Assembly: GCF_000737335.2 (NCBI RefSeq) | Contig: NZ_JMCC02000040.1 | Span: 47,071-111,070, forward strand | Origin: Enhygromyxa salina | GTDB taxonomy: Bacteria; Myxococcota_A; Polyangia; Nannocystales; Nannocystaceae | DNA: 64,000 bases | Direction of reading: 5' to 3' | Shown here: piece after piece, positions 1 to 8,455 of the stretch | How the letters are laid out: every line of letters begins with the position of its first letter | How positions within the stretch are numbered: position 1 is the first letter of the stretch | Notes under the pieces: generated by a model | The model's input: only the letters and a program-made list of their open reading frames with translations | The model's database searches: none | What the model was told of the DNA's origin: nothing | Made by a program: the position numbers and the translations under genes

Positions 1-1
1 G

Positions 2-682
2 GGCACCCAGGTCCGCGTGTTTGGCCACACCTGGGGCTGCTTCGAGAACCCGATCGGATGCAGGAATCGTTGGTCGGTCATCCGCCGAGCGGACGACGAC
101 ACCATGCTCGCGGCCCACTTCGAGAAGGACTTCGAGGTCACCAGCGAAGCGCTCGCGGTCATGGACGAGACGCTCGAGACCTGGCTGGCGCCGCTGACCC
201 TCGACACCACGGATCAGGAGTACTGCGAGCCATACGACACCTTCTGCGACGATCGGCCTGACGCGTGGGCCCAGCACGCGACCCTCGATCTGATCCACCC
301 CGTGCAGGGCATCGCCCGCTTCATCCATGGCTCGATCGGCTGGGCGGGTGGTGGCTACGCCGTGAGCGTGGATGGCTGGCAAAATGGTGAGGCGTCGTGT
401 GTCTATTCGCTCTCGGGGCATGCGTTCTTGTTCAAGATGGACTGTGACGGAGACTGCCCCGCGCCGACCTTCATCGACTCATGCGTCGACCCCGTGACCA
501 CTGGATTCACCTCGTACAGCGTCGAGTTCATCGACGAGGACGAGGAGGGCTTGTTCTTGTATGCCGACGGGCTCTACGACGCGAACTGCACGGTGCTGGC
601 CCACATGCAGAGCATGGGTGGCTCGACGCTGTACGACACCTTCGACCTCGACTGTGAGCTGACCCTCGCGCCCGAGTTTTGA
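2..682 (+). CDS. Hypothetical protein, 5' end cut by window edge
   Basis: The reading frame is open from the first bases of the window to a TGA at 680-682, so the gene probably starts upstream; an in-frame GTG at 17 is available but nothing marks it as the true start. The visible part is acidic, contains about nine cysteines (including Cys-Asp-Gly-Asp-Cys) and many aromatic residues, as in secreted myxobacterial proteins. No signal peptide is seen because the N-terminus is missing. I do not recognise a family. It is followed by a 144-bp gap and then the mtfA-like gene on the same strand. Confidence 0.6.
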   Translation, partial: GTQVRVFGHTWGCFENPIGCRNRWSVIRRADDDTMLAAHFEKDFEVTSEALAVMDETLETWLAPLTLDTTDQEYCEPYDTFCDDRPDAWAQHATLDLIHPVQGIARFIHGSIGWAGGGYAVSVDGWQNGEASCVYSLSGHAFLFKMDCDGDCPAPTFIDSCVDPVTTGFTSYSVEFIDEDEEGLFLYADGLYDANCTVLAHMQSMGGSTLYDTFDLDCELTLAPEF

Positions 683-826
683 GTCACTGGCCAGCGTGTC
701 GCCAAGTGCCCGCACCTTCGCGGTCGAGCCTACGATCGGCACCAGCGCTCGCGACCGCGGCGGTGGGGTCGCCCGCGCTGCCCGCCCGCCGCTGTCGCGC
801 CTCGCAGCCAGCGCTATGCTGGTGCC

Positions 827-1747
827 GTGCAAGTCTGGCCGTCCGCGAAGATCCGCGTGCACCTCGGCGTCGCGCTGAGCTTCGCGGCGCTCGGGTTGTT
901 CGGCGCGGTCTTCTCGGCGTGGCCGTGGCCCGGTGCGCTGGTCGGCCTGGTGCTGGGCGCAGCTTGGTACCTGTGGATGGCGGGCACCTACCACAAGCGG
1001 CGCGCCCTCGTTGCCAACCCCTTCCCCACCCACTGGCGGCAGATCCTCGAGCGTCGCGTCGACTTCTATCGCCAGCTCCCGATCGACGGCGAGGCCCGCC
1101 AACGCTTTGAAGACGACGTCCGGATCTTCTTGGCCGAGCAGCACATCTACGGCGCCGGTCAGGGCCCGCAGCAGCTCGAGGTCGAGGACGAGACCCGCCT
1201 GCTGATCGCGTCGTCGGCCGCGATCTTGGGCCACGGCATGCCCAACTTCGAGTGGCCACGCATGCGCGACATCGTCGTGCACCCGCGCGCCTTCGACGAG
1301 GACTACGCCAGTGAAGACCACGCCGACATCGCCGGCATGGTCCACTACCAAGGACCGATCCTGTACTCGAAGCGCGACCTCGCCCTTGGGTTTCGCCGCC
1401 GCGACGGCCACAACGTCGGGCTTCACGAGCTCGCGCACGTGCTCGACATGGCCGACGGCCACGTCGACGGTGTCCCCGTTGGCGCGAGCTGGGCCAGCAG
1501 CGCCCCGTGGCTCGAGGTCGTCACCGATCGGCTCCGCAAGCTACGCTCGCACCGCTACAAGAAGACCCTGCGCGACTACGCGGGAACCAACGAGGCCGAG
1601 TTCTTCGCCGTCGCGGTCGAGACCTTCTTCGAGCGCCCCCACAAGCTGCGCGACGACGATCCCGAGCTCTATGCGATGCTGCGCGACTACTTTGGCCAGG
1701 ACCCCGCGGCCACGCCCGCGCGCCGTGGACCCCGACAATTTCGCTAG
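827..1747 (+). CDS. mtfA: MtfA-like zinc metallopeptidase (M90 family)
   Basis: The 306-aa product has an N-terminal membrane segment (about residues 12-48) and then a domain with a HELAH zinc motif at residues 200-204, followed by LDMADGHVDGVP, the hallmark of the MtfA/YeeI family. In enterobacteria MtfA is a cytosolic peptidase that also binds the repressor Mlc; the membrane anchor here is an addition, so the partner is probably different. GTG at 827 is the start; no in-frame ATG lies nearby. It converges with the lipoprotein gene whose stop is only 4 bp beyond. Family assignment is firm, physiological role is inference. Confidence 0.85.
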   Translation: MQVWPSAKIRVHLGVALSFAALGLFGAVFSAWPWPGALVGLVLGAAWYLWMAGTYHKRRALVANPFPTHWRQILERRVDFYRQLPIDGEARQRFEDDVRIFLAEQHIYGAGQGPQQLEVEDETRLLIASSAAILGHGMPNFEWPRMRDIVVHPRAFDEDYASEDHADIAGMVHYQGPILYSKRDLALGFRRRDGHNVGLHELAHVLDMADGHVDGVPVGASWASSAPWLEVVTDRLRKLRSHRYKKTLRDYAGTNEAEFFAVAVETFFERPHKLRDDDPELYAMLRDYFGQDPAATPARRGPRQFR

Positions 1748-1751
1748 AGCT

Positions 1752-2387
1752 CTACAGCTCTGGGCAAGGGATCGGCATCCGCATGTCCAGCTCGGGGAAC
1801 TCGCCCGGCTGCGTGGTCGAGAAGCTCGCCGCGACCCACCACGCGCCGATGTCCGCGAGCGGGTTGCCAGCCTCGTCGGTCACCCGTGGAAACCCAGCTT
1901 GCGCGTAGTGCAGGTGAATGCCCGCCGGGATCCCCATCTCGCTGGCCAGCGCCAGGTTGTCACAGACGTAGTAGATGATCGGGTACGAGATCGACAGTCG
2001 CAGCTGCGAGGGATCGTCGCCGTGCTCGACCCGCGACACCACTGTGAACCCATGCCGCTGCCAGGGCCCCGACGCATCGCCCCCCGACCCCGGGAAGCCG
2101 CCACCAAAGTGGTGCGAGAGGTCGTAGTAGACCGTCAGGTCGAGCGCCTCGAGCGCGAAGGCGCTACCCAGCCGAAAGTGCGTGACCGGGTCGACGTCCA
2201 CGACGCTCGCGATCGGCTCCGAGAAGGTCAGCACGAGCGTGCTCGGATCCTCGAACGCGGCCTCCACGAGCACCGGCGCCGTCTCGTCCCCGCCGCCGCA
2301 GCCAACCGCTGGCGCGATCACGCAGGTCCCAACCACGACCCGCTGCAGCCCCCCGGACATCCGCCACAGCATACGCTCTTCGGCCAT
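1752..2387 (-). CDS. Predicted lipoprotein with Ig-like beta segment
   Basis: The product is up to 211 aa. A lipoprotein signal with lipobox-like APAVGC precedes a Gly-rich linker. The next segment (TLVLTFSEPIA) resembles the strand pattern of bacterial Ig-like domains that recur in surface proteins. Starts at 2387, 2372 and 2360 are all possible; 2360 (MSGGLQRVVV) would give the most conventional 20-residue signal peptide. No catalytic motif is seen and I cannot name the family beyond the Ig-like pattern. It lies tail to tail with the mtfA-like gene and downstream of the glycosyltransferase gene on the same strand. Confidence 0.65.
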   Translation of the reverse strand: MAEERMLWRMSGGLQRVVVGTCVIAPAVGCGGGDETAPVLVEAAFEDPSTLVLTFSEPIASVVDVDPVTHFRLGSAFALEALDLTVYYDLSHHFGGGFPGSGGDASGPWQRHGFTVVSRVEHGDDPSQLRLSISYPIIYYVCDNLALASEMGIPAGIHLHYAQAGFPRVTDEAGNPLADIGAWWVAASFSTTQPGEFPELDMRMPIPCPEL

Positions 2388-2451
2388 GGCTCGCCGCGAG
2401 CCCTGCGAGGGACCGGGCAGCGCGAAGCCGCCTGTGAGGGGCTGAGTCGGC

Positions 2452-3630
2452 CTACACGCTCACGGTGCGGCCGCGGACGCGCTCGAGCACGTCCTCGATG
2501 CACTGCACCGCTTCGTCGTTTCCGCAGCTGAGCAGGTCATGCCGGCGCCCCGAGTGCTGCGAAGCCCGCTGCAAGAACCCGCGCAGATCTTCGGGCCCCG
2601 GGACGCGATGCATGATCGCTTCGCCCAGGTTCTCGCGCTTGAGATACAGCGCGTTGAGGGTCTGCTCGAAGATCCCGCCGTTGGGCATGACCAGCAGCGG
2701 CTTGCCCAGATACAGGGCTTCCGAGATCAGCGTGAACCCGGCGGTCGAGATCACCGCCTTGGCGCTGGCGAGGTCGACCAGGAAGCCGTCGATCTCTGGA
2801 TCCTTGAACTCGATGTTGGGCATCGTGCGCGCAGCATCGGGGGGCGGCTGAAAATTGTAGGCGATGAAGCGGTGCTCGGAGAGCGCCTGCATGGCCTCGA
2901 TCAGCCCGGTCACCCCGGTGGGATCGTTGTGATAGACGAGCACGTGATCGCCGGTCGACGGCTCGATCTCCCGAACTGCGGCGCGCAGGATCGGCGGGAC
3001 CATGGTCGCGCCCTGCTCGTAGCGAAGCGGCGGATAAAAGAACGAGCTGAGCAGCACGTGCTCGGGCTGCTGGGGCATCACCGTGTTGATGACCAGGCGG
3101 GCAACCCACGCGTCCCAGGCGTAACGACGCGGGACCTCGTAGCGGGTGTGGGTGAGCATCTGCTGATGGTTGAAGCACATCAACGGCAGCCCCATGCGCT
3201 GGGCCGCGCGCACCGAGTAGCTCTCGAAGTCGGTGATCAGCAGGTTGGGGCGGAACGCTTCGAAGCGCTCGACGAGCCCGTCGACGACCCCGCGGGTCTC
3301 GATCGCCTTCTTGCCGACCTGCATCAGGCTGGTCCACAGCCGGATGTGGTTGTTGTGCATCAGGTGGCGAAGAACCGGCACCTCGATCACGTTGCGACCC
3401 TGGTCGGCGAGCAGCCCACCAGCGCCCCCGCCCGCACAAAACAAGAGCTCGTGGCCGCGAGCTTCGAGGGCTTCAGCCATGGCTGTGACCCGCGAGCTGT
3501 GGCCGCGGCCCTGCGAGGTCAAGGCGTAGACGATCCGTGCCACAGGGGGTTGGCGGTCGCGGAGCGTATCACGCGACTCCGCGCTGTCTTCGCTCGGCTC
3601 GAACTGGGGAAGTAGGGCAGCAGAGGTCAC
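2452..3630 (-). CDS. Glycosyltransferase of the MJ1255/MurG-like type
   Basis: The 392-aa protein starts its recognisable domain at about residue 30 with RIVYALTSQGRGHSSR, the GT-B N-terminal nucleotide-binding loop of MurG/GT28-like and MJ1255-type transferases. The C-terminal half has the acceptor/donor segment AVISTAGFTLISEALYLGKP, where GT-B enzymes bind the nucleotide sugar. The substrate cannot be read from the sequence. The GTG at 3630 leaves a 29-residue extension with no homology; an in-frame GTG near 3544 directly before ARIVYALT may be the real start. The gene heads a short minus-strand run with the lipoprotein gene. Confidence 0.8.
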   Translation of the reverse strand: MTSAALLPQFEPSEDSAESRDTLRDRQPPVARIVYALTSQGRGHSSRVTAMAEALEARGHELLFCAGGGAGGLLADQGRNVIEVPVLRHLMHNNHIRLWTSLMQVGKKAIETRGVVDGLVERFEAFRPNLLITDFESYSVRAAQRMGLPLMCFNHQQMLTHTRYEVPRRYAWDAWVARLVINTVMPQQPEHVLLSSFFYPPLRYEQGATMVPPILRAAVREIEPSTGDHVLVYHNDPTGVTGLIEAMQALSEHRFIAYNFQPPPDAARTMPNIEFKDPEIDGFLVDLASAKAVISTAGFTLISEALYLGKPLLVMPNGGIFEQTLNALYLKRENLGEAIMHRVPGPEDLRGFLQRASQHSGRRHDLLSCGNDEAVQCIEDVLERVRGRTVSV

Positions 3631-4309
3631 GGCGTTGACATTTCACGCGAGCGCGCGCTCAGCAGCAGGGTGGGTCGCACGCGGCTGGGGTCAGCCAGGC
3701 CGGCGGGGCGGGGAGCGTCAGACATGACCTGCGTGGTGATGGGCTTGGGCCGCATGCTCGACTCGCTCGAAGCGATCGCGGCCGGATCGCCGGCGCGCAA
3801 GTCCGACACAGTACCGAAGTTGGGGCCCATTGGAAGCGCAGGGCTCCGCAGCGGGACTCCCGCGTAGCGAGGCGCCAGTGCAAAGCGGCTGTTGACGGCA
3901 CGGATCAGCTGTGGGGGGGCGCCTGCCCCGACTGAGCCAGGAGCGACGCTGGACCCCTGGATCGTGGTTTCTCGGGATTCGCACCCAGCTTGTGCCCAGC
4001 TGCGCGCCAGCTCTCGCCGCTGCGCGCCAGGACACTCCGAGATCTCTCCTGCGCCGGCCCGGGCCACGCACATGGTCCAAACCCGGCCGGCCAACCCAGG
4101 TAGACCCCCCGGGAGGGCCGGATCCGAACAGATAGAGGAGGTCGAGGCGTGCGGAGGCATCAGCGAGACTCGCCGCATGGTCCACGCTCGCCGCGATCGG
4201 AGCAAGCGGGCTGCCAAACCCGAGGGCCAGCACCCAAGAATCTCGCGCAAACCCACAGAAGCGAGAGGTCACGGCGTGGAAAACCGCCAACGTCACGTAG
4301 ACTCCGGCC
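3631..4309. other. 679-bp divergent intergenic region, no gene supported
   Basis: This GC-rich stretch separates the divergent glycosyltransferase and lipoprotein genes. Long open frames exist on both strands but they overlap each other, lack domain patterns, and have Arg/Pro/Ser/Gly-rich translations typical of shadow frames in high-GC DNA. No tRNA, riboswitch or repeat was recognised. It presumably holds the two divergent promoters; a small RNA cannot be excluded. Confidence 0.5.
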
Positions 4310-5044
4310 GTGAAGCGCGGCCGAGCTTGTGCCTGGGCAGTGGTGGTCTCGAGCCTGACGTCGGCGCTTGGGTGCCATCGTGTCGTCAGCGGCGTCGACC
4401 CCGGCTCGCTCGGCTACGGCTCCGAGCAGACCCCGCCGGCCACGGGCTACGACAGCGATCCGGTCCCACGCACAGCGCCGATGCCGTGGACTCCACCGGA
4501 TCGCGCGGGCTCGGGTCAGCGCGGCCCCGACATCGGCATGATCGGCGCGGAGCTCGGCGCGCCCTCCTCGTCCGAACCAGTCGCGTACACCGAAGACATC
4601 ATCCGCGTGTGCAAGCACCTCGGCGGTGAGGGGGCCAGCGCCGAAGCCGACGCAGCGTGCCGACGCCAGCACCGGGTCGCCCAAGTGTTTCGCCCGATCA
4701 GCGACTGGAAGACCCTCGCTGCGTGTCTGGTCGCGACAACGGACGTCGCTGGCGTCGAAGCTTGCAAGCTCGCGACCCCGCCCAGCGTGGCCCCGATCCC
4801 CGCTCATGCGCGCGAGTCCGCCGTGTGCATGCACGTGTTCGCGCTGGGCATCGTCGAGGAGCTTGGACCCGAGCCGATGCTCGACCCCGCCAGGCTCGAG
4901 GAGTTCGCCCCGCTGCTGGCCGCCTGCGTCGACACGCTGGTGAACGAGGAGCGAGACCAGCTCGGGCAGCGCGACTACGCAGCGATGCTGCAGTGCGTCG
5001 AGGCAGCCTCGACCACCGCGGCGGCCGAGCTGTGCGCCGCGTGA
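4310..5044 (+). CDS. Cysteine-paired lipoprotein, tandem paralogue 1
   Basis: The 244-aa product begins at GTG 4310 with a signal peptide and lipobox TSALGC. After a Pro/Gly/Asp linker (residues about 25-90) comes a helical domain with spaced cysteines: VCKHL, AACL, EACK, VCMHVF, AACVDTL, LQCVE, ELC. The same ladder occurs in the next gene, so the two are tandem duplicates. The domain has no known enzymatic motif; disulfide-stabilised helices outside the cytoplasm are the likely structure. If the next gene uses GTG 5041, the two overlap by GTGA and are translationally coupled. Confidence 0.75.
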   Translation: MKRGRACAWAVVVSSLTSALGCHRVVSGVDPGSLGYGSEQTPPATGYDSDPVPRTAPMPWTPPDRAGSGQRGPDIGMIGAELGAPSSSEPVAYTEDIIRVCKHLGGEGASAEADAACRRQHRVAQVFRPISDWKTLAACLVATTDVAGVEACKLATPPSVAPIPAHARESAVCMHVFALGIVEELGPEPMLDPARLEEFAPLLAACVDTLVNEERDQLGQRDYAAMLQCVEAASTTAAAELCAA

Positions 5045-5058
5045 GCTACACTGCCCGA

Positions 5059-5688
5059 ATGTGTCGACGCTGGGTCTTGATGCTGTCCGCCGTGTTCGTG
5101 CTCGCGTGCAAGCGCGAGCCCTCGCACCAGCCCAACGCGGACGCCCGCCCAAGCACCAGCCACTACGGCGAAGCTGCGTTCGCTACCAGCGTCCAGCCGA
5201 TGCAGGTCTGCGAGCACCTCGCGCGCATGTTCGAGGCCGAGAACGGCCACCCCGAGGCCAAGGTCGACCCGCGCCTGCTCGCCGACTGCGACCACGAGCT
5301 TCGCATCGAAGCCGCGACCCGCGGCAGCGCCAACTGGAACGAGATCGCCACCTGCGTGCTGCAAGCCCAGACCGACGACGAGCTCGAAGCCTGCGACCAG
5401 CGCTACCCCATGCCCGGCAACGCGACCGCGCTGCCGGCCAGCACCGAGCGAGAGCAAGCCGCCTGCGACCACATGTTCGACATCGTCATGCAGGAGACCG
5501 CCGAAGAGCTCGGCACGGCACCACCCACGATCTCCGCGCAAGAGCGGCAGGACCTCACCGACGAGTGCGTCGAGCTGTTCATGGTCGAGCACCGACCCAA
5601 CCTCGACGACGATAGCTACGCCAGGCTGCTGGGCTGCCTCACCCACGCCGAGACAGGCATCCAAATGCAGCAGTGCGAGGGTAACTAA
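5059..5688 (+). CDS. Cysteine-paired lipoprotein, tandem paralogue 2
   Basis: The product is about 209 aa from ATG 5059 (MCRRWVLMLSAVFVLAC, a lipoprotein signal) or 215 aa from GTG 5041. Its cysteine ladder (VCEHL, ADCDHEL, ATCVL, EACD, AACDHMF, DECVELF, LGCL, QQC) follows that of the upstream gene with similar spacing, and blocks such as MFDIV..EELG match MHVFALGIVEELG there. It is therefore a diverged duplicate. Function is unknown; extracytoplasmic location is inferred from the signal. Its stop is followed by the repeated 131-bp element. Confidence 0.75.
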   Translation: MCRRWVLMLSAVFVLACKREPSHQPNADARPSTSHYGEAAFATSVQPMQVCEHLARMFEAENGHPEAKVDPRLLADCDHELRIEAATRGSANWNEIATCVLQAQTDDELEACDQRYPMPGNATALPASTEREQAACDHMFDIVMQETAEELGTAPPTISAQERQDLTDECVELFMVEHRPNLDDDSYARLLGCLTHAETGIQMQQCEGN

Positions 5689-5705
5689 GGGCTTGGATCC
5701 TCTTA

Positions 5706-5836
5706 GACCCCCACAGAGACCTTAGACCTCGCCGACTGCAGCCGCTAGCGCGTCTGGTCGCTTCGCTCCTCGGGGCCGTTTGTGCGCGGTCGTATGTGTG
5801 GCCCCCTGTAAGGGGGCTCGCGTGGCTTCGGCGGAC
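5706..5836 (+). repeat. 131-bp dispersed repeat, copy A
   Basis: This copy lies between two convergent genes (stops at 5688 and 5853). It matches the reverse complement of 11621-11751 over its full 131-bp length, roughly four fifths identical by eye. Shared blocks are GACCCCCACA at the left end, GCCGACTGCAGCCGCT, GCGTCTGGTCGCTTCGCTCC, a hairpin CCCCCTGTAAGGGGG, and GGCTTCGGCGGAC at the right end. No open frame spans it. Confidence 0.75.
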
Positions 5837-5852
5837 GCTACAGGTGCGTCGC

Positions 5853-7307
5853 TCAGTCGCCCATGAAGGCGCGGGCGAAGTCGCGGAGCCGAAGCACCGA
5901 CGGGATCCCGTCGCGGCTTTGAAACGTCAGCTCCTCGGCGAAGTGGATGTTCGCCGCCGCCTGCCAGGCGACGAACGCTCGGCCTGCCGGTGAGTCCAGC
6001 AGCTGGTTGACCCGCGCTTCGTAGTTGCCGTTGACCTCGGCGACCAGCGCCTGACCTTCGGCGTTCAAGCGCGCGGCCACGCCGTCGGCCTCGGCGCGGA
6101 GCCGTTGGTCGTAGGCCAAGGTCTCGGCCTGGATGTTCTTGATGCCCAGCAAGTAATTGTCGCCGTACTCGTCTGGCTCGCCGCCCAGCGCCTTGGCGGC
6201 CGCTGTCAGCAACGCAGTTTTTTGCGCGACGGTCAGCTCCTCGAGCTTGCGCCGCGCCGCGCCCGGCTCGAGATCGATGCTCTGGGCGGCGAGCTCCTCG
6301 AGCTCGGCCAGCTCCTCCGCGGTCAGGGCCGCGAGCGCCTCGTTCTCGGCGGCGTCCGCGTCCGGCGTGTCCGCGTCGGCGTCGGGCGCGTCTGCGTCTG
6401 CGTCTGCATCGGCTGCGTCTGCGTCGGCGTCTGCATCGGCCGCGTCTGCGTCTGCGTCGGCCGCGTCCGCATCTGCATCCGCGTCCGCGTCCGCGTCCGG
6501 CGGTTCCACCACCGCGCTCACCCGCACCTCGGGCTTCACCGCCAAGAACCCAACCTGGTACGCCCGATCAACCCGCGCGAGCCGGGCGACCCACTCCTGG
6601 GCCCGCGCCGAGGCCAACGCGAAGGTCCGTTGCTGATAGTTGTCGAGGGTCTGCTGAATGTCGGCGACCTCTTTGCGGGCCCCGTCGAGCAGCTTGTTCT
6701 GCGCGTTCAGCTGGATCTGCAGCAGCTGCTGCTCGTACTCGGGCCGGAAGAACACGGCACGCATCAAGATCGCGTTGGCCTCGACGTGCAGCGGCGCGAG
6801 CTCTTCGTTGAGCACCTCGAGCGCCCGCGCCGTGACTGCGTTGCGCCGATCCGTGTCGTAAAAATCGCTGCTCTGAAGATCCGCGAGGTGCTGGCGCAGC
6901 ACGCCAACCGTGGTCTCGCGGGTCAGGCGTTGGAAGCGAAAGCTACCCTGGCCATCCTCGACATGGTTGCCGGCGGTGACGATCTCCCAGCCGGACCCGG
7001 GGGCGATCCGGTACGGCACCGAGATGTCGAGGGTGACGATGTTGTTGTCCTTGGTCCGGATCTCGAGCGAGTCACCCTCGAGAAAATCCAAGAACTGATA
7101 GGTGCTGGGCAGCTCGATGACCTTGTGCAACCCCGCCATCTCGAGCCGCCAGCCGGGCGCGAGATCCTTCTCGACCACGCCGCCAACGTTGCTGCGCCGG
7201 ACCCCGACCTTCCCGAGCTCGACGTTGTGAACCAGCATCCCGCGCAGCAGCACCGCGGCGAGGAACGCGAGGACGAACCATTTACAGACTTTGCTCAGCT
7301 TTTCCAT
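5853..7307 (-). CDS. SPFH/band-7 membrane protein with Asp-Ala repeat insertion
   Basis: The 484-aa product has one N-terminal transmembrane helix (about residues 8-26), then an SPFH/band-7 domain (about 27-220: NVELGKVGVRR, APGWRLEMAGLHKVIELP, IRTKDNNIVTLDISVPYRI). A coiled-coil stretch follows, interrupted at about residues 268-320 by an almost pure Asp-Ala repeat, and then another helical region with QAETLAYDQRLRAEADGV. This is the general plan of HflC/stomatin-type scaffolds that oligomerise on membranes. It sits 13 bp downstream of a second SPFH gene, so the two probably form a hetero-oligomer like HflK-HflC. The long acidic repeat is unusual for the family. Confidence 0.8.
   Translation of the reverse strand: MEKLSKVCKWFVLAFLAAVLLRGMLVHNVELGKVGVRRSNVGGVVEKDLAPGWRLEMAGLHKVIELPSTYQFLDFLEGDSLEIRTKDNNIVTLDISVPYRIAPGSGWEIVTAGNHVEDGQGSFRFQRLTRETTVGVLRQHLADLQSSDFYDTDRRNAVTARALEVLNEELAPLHVEANAILMRAVFFRPEYEQQLLQIQLNAQNKLLDGARKEVADIQQTLDNYQQRTFALASARAQEWVARLARVDRAYQVGFLAVKPEVRVSAVVEPPDADADADADADAADADADAADADADADAADADADADAPDADADTPDADAAENEALAALTAEELAELEELAAQSIDLEPGAARRKLEELTVAQKTALLTAAAKALGGEPDEYGDNYLLGIKNIQAETLAYDQRLRAEADGVAARLNAEGQALVAEVNGNYEARVNQLLDSPAGRAFVAWQAAANIHFAEELTFQSRDGIPSVLRLRDFARAFMGD
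6351..6499 (-). repeat. In-frame GCGTCN/GCATCN repeat encoding Asp-Ala run
   Basis: About 150 bp are built from 6-nt units (GTCGGC, GTCTGC and GTCCGC variants on the plus strand), read on the minus strand as Asp-Ala dipeptides with occasional extra Ala and Pro. The variants differ at synonymous positions, so the protein repeat seems to be maintained although the DNA repeat has decayed. It lies inside the SPFH gene. Confidence 0.8.
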
Positions 7308-7320
7308 GGTCGTCGTTCCT

Positions 7321-8400
7321 TTATTGCTCGAGCACCACGCGTGAGGGGTTGGCGTCGTTGGCCCAGGGTTCGATGTGGATCGTCACGCCCTCGAGGCTGG
7401 CGCCGAGCCGCTGCATCACGCGCTCGACTGGCTGGGTCCGAAACGCTTCGACCTCGGCCTTCTTGCCCCGATAGTCGGCCTCGAGCTGGCCTTCGAGCTC
7501 CTCGGCTTTGCGGCGGGCCGCGACCAGCTTGGCCTGGCCTTCACCGATCTTGGCGATCTTGTAGGTGTCGGCCGCCTGGATCGCCTTCTCCCGATCGGCG
7601 ACGGCCGTCGCCAGGTCGGACTCGAGCACGGCGCGGCGCTCCTGGATCTTCTTGTTCTCGTCGCGGTCGACCTCGGACAGGGTCCGCTGACGATCGGTCT
7701 CGGATCGCTCGAGGTTGGACTTGATGACCTCGAGCTCGTTGCGCAGCCGGTTGCGCTCTTCGATCAGGTGCTCGTAGTTGGCGTTGAACTTGGGTCGCGG
7801 CGTCACCATCTGGGTGACGATGATCCCGTGCGGCCGCAGGAACTCGTTGAGCCGCTCTTGGGCCCGGGCCGCGGCGCGGCCGTAGTTCGACGGATCCGAC
7901 ACGGTGATCGTGGACTCGCGGCCAAACTCGTCGCGCAGGATCGCGCGGGCGTAGGGCTTGATCCAGGCTCGGTACATGTACTCCAGGCCCGCGTCGCGGG
8001 TCACGGTCACGGCCTCGTCGCCGGTGATCTGGAAGATCAGCGTGGTGTCCTCGAAGTGGAAGTTGGCGCCATCGCTGGCCCGGACCGTCAGCTTCTCGAC
8101 ATGCAGATCGTCGACGCCCTGCTCGCCCTTCATCTGAAAGGTCTGGGGGCTGAGATCGAGCACGTGCAGCGAGTGGACGCCCAGCGGCATGCGGAACACC
8201 CAGCCTGGCTGGGTGATCGCGGAAGCCGATCCGGTGACGTTGTTGACGCGGACCGCGACCTCACCGGGCTCGATCGTCGTGAACGACATGAACATCATGA
8301 CGAGCACGATCAGCCCGGAGGCCGCGACCCAGATCCACTGGGTGAAGTCGCCGGCTTGCTCGCGCAGCTGTTTTATTTTGTCGAACTCGATCTTGGCCAT
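7321..8400 (-). CDS. SPFH/band-7 membrane protein (HflK/prohibitin-like)
   Basis: The 359-aa product has a short cytoplasmic N-terminus, one membrane helix (WIWVAASGLIVLVMMFMSF), and an SPFH domain (FTTIEPGEVAVRVNNVTG to about residue 200). A long charged coiled coil follows (about 205-320: IEERNRLRNELEVIKSNLER and on). Such proteins assemble into rings or cages in membrane microdomains, often controlling FtsH-type proteases. It is the first gene of a two-gene unit with the neighbouring SPFH gene. No protease gene is adjacent, so an FtsH link is only inference. Confidence 0.85.
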   Translation of the reverse strand: MAKIEFDKIKQLREQAGDFTQWIWVAASGLIVLVMMFMSFTTIEPGEVAVRVNNVTGSASAITQPGWVFRMPLGVHSLHVLDLSPQTFQMKGEQGVDDLHVEKLTVRASDGANFHFEDTTLIFQITGDEAVTVTRDAGLEYMYRAWIKPYARAILRDEFGRESTITVSDPSNYGRAAARAQERLNEFLRPHGIIVTQMVTPRPKFNANYEHLIEERNRLRNELEVIKSNLERSETDRQRTLSEVDRDENKKIQERRAVLESDLATAVADREKAIQAADTYKIAKIGEGQAKLVAARRKAEELEGQLEADYRGKKAEVEAFRTQPVERVMQRLGASLEGVTIHIEPWANDANPSRVVLEQ

Positions 8401-8455
8401 CGCCGGGAGGGTACCGCGCCCCCCGCGAAGCAGCAGTCGCTTCGCGCTGGCACAG

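Noticed and set aside
3627..4296. Overlapping minus-strand frames of about 190-210 codons in the divergent gap
   Set aside because: They overlap each other in different frames, carry no domain pattern and have Arg/Ser/Pro-rich composition typical of shadow frames.
6105..7724. Long plus-strand frame antisense to the SPFH genes (Val/Arg/Cys repeats)
   Set aside because: It mirrors the Asp-Ala repeat of the real minus-strand gene and has no start context or family match.
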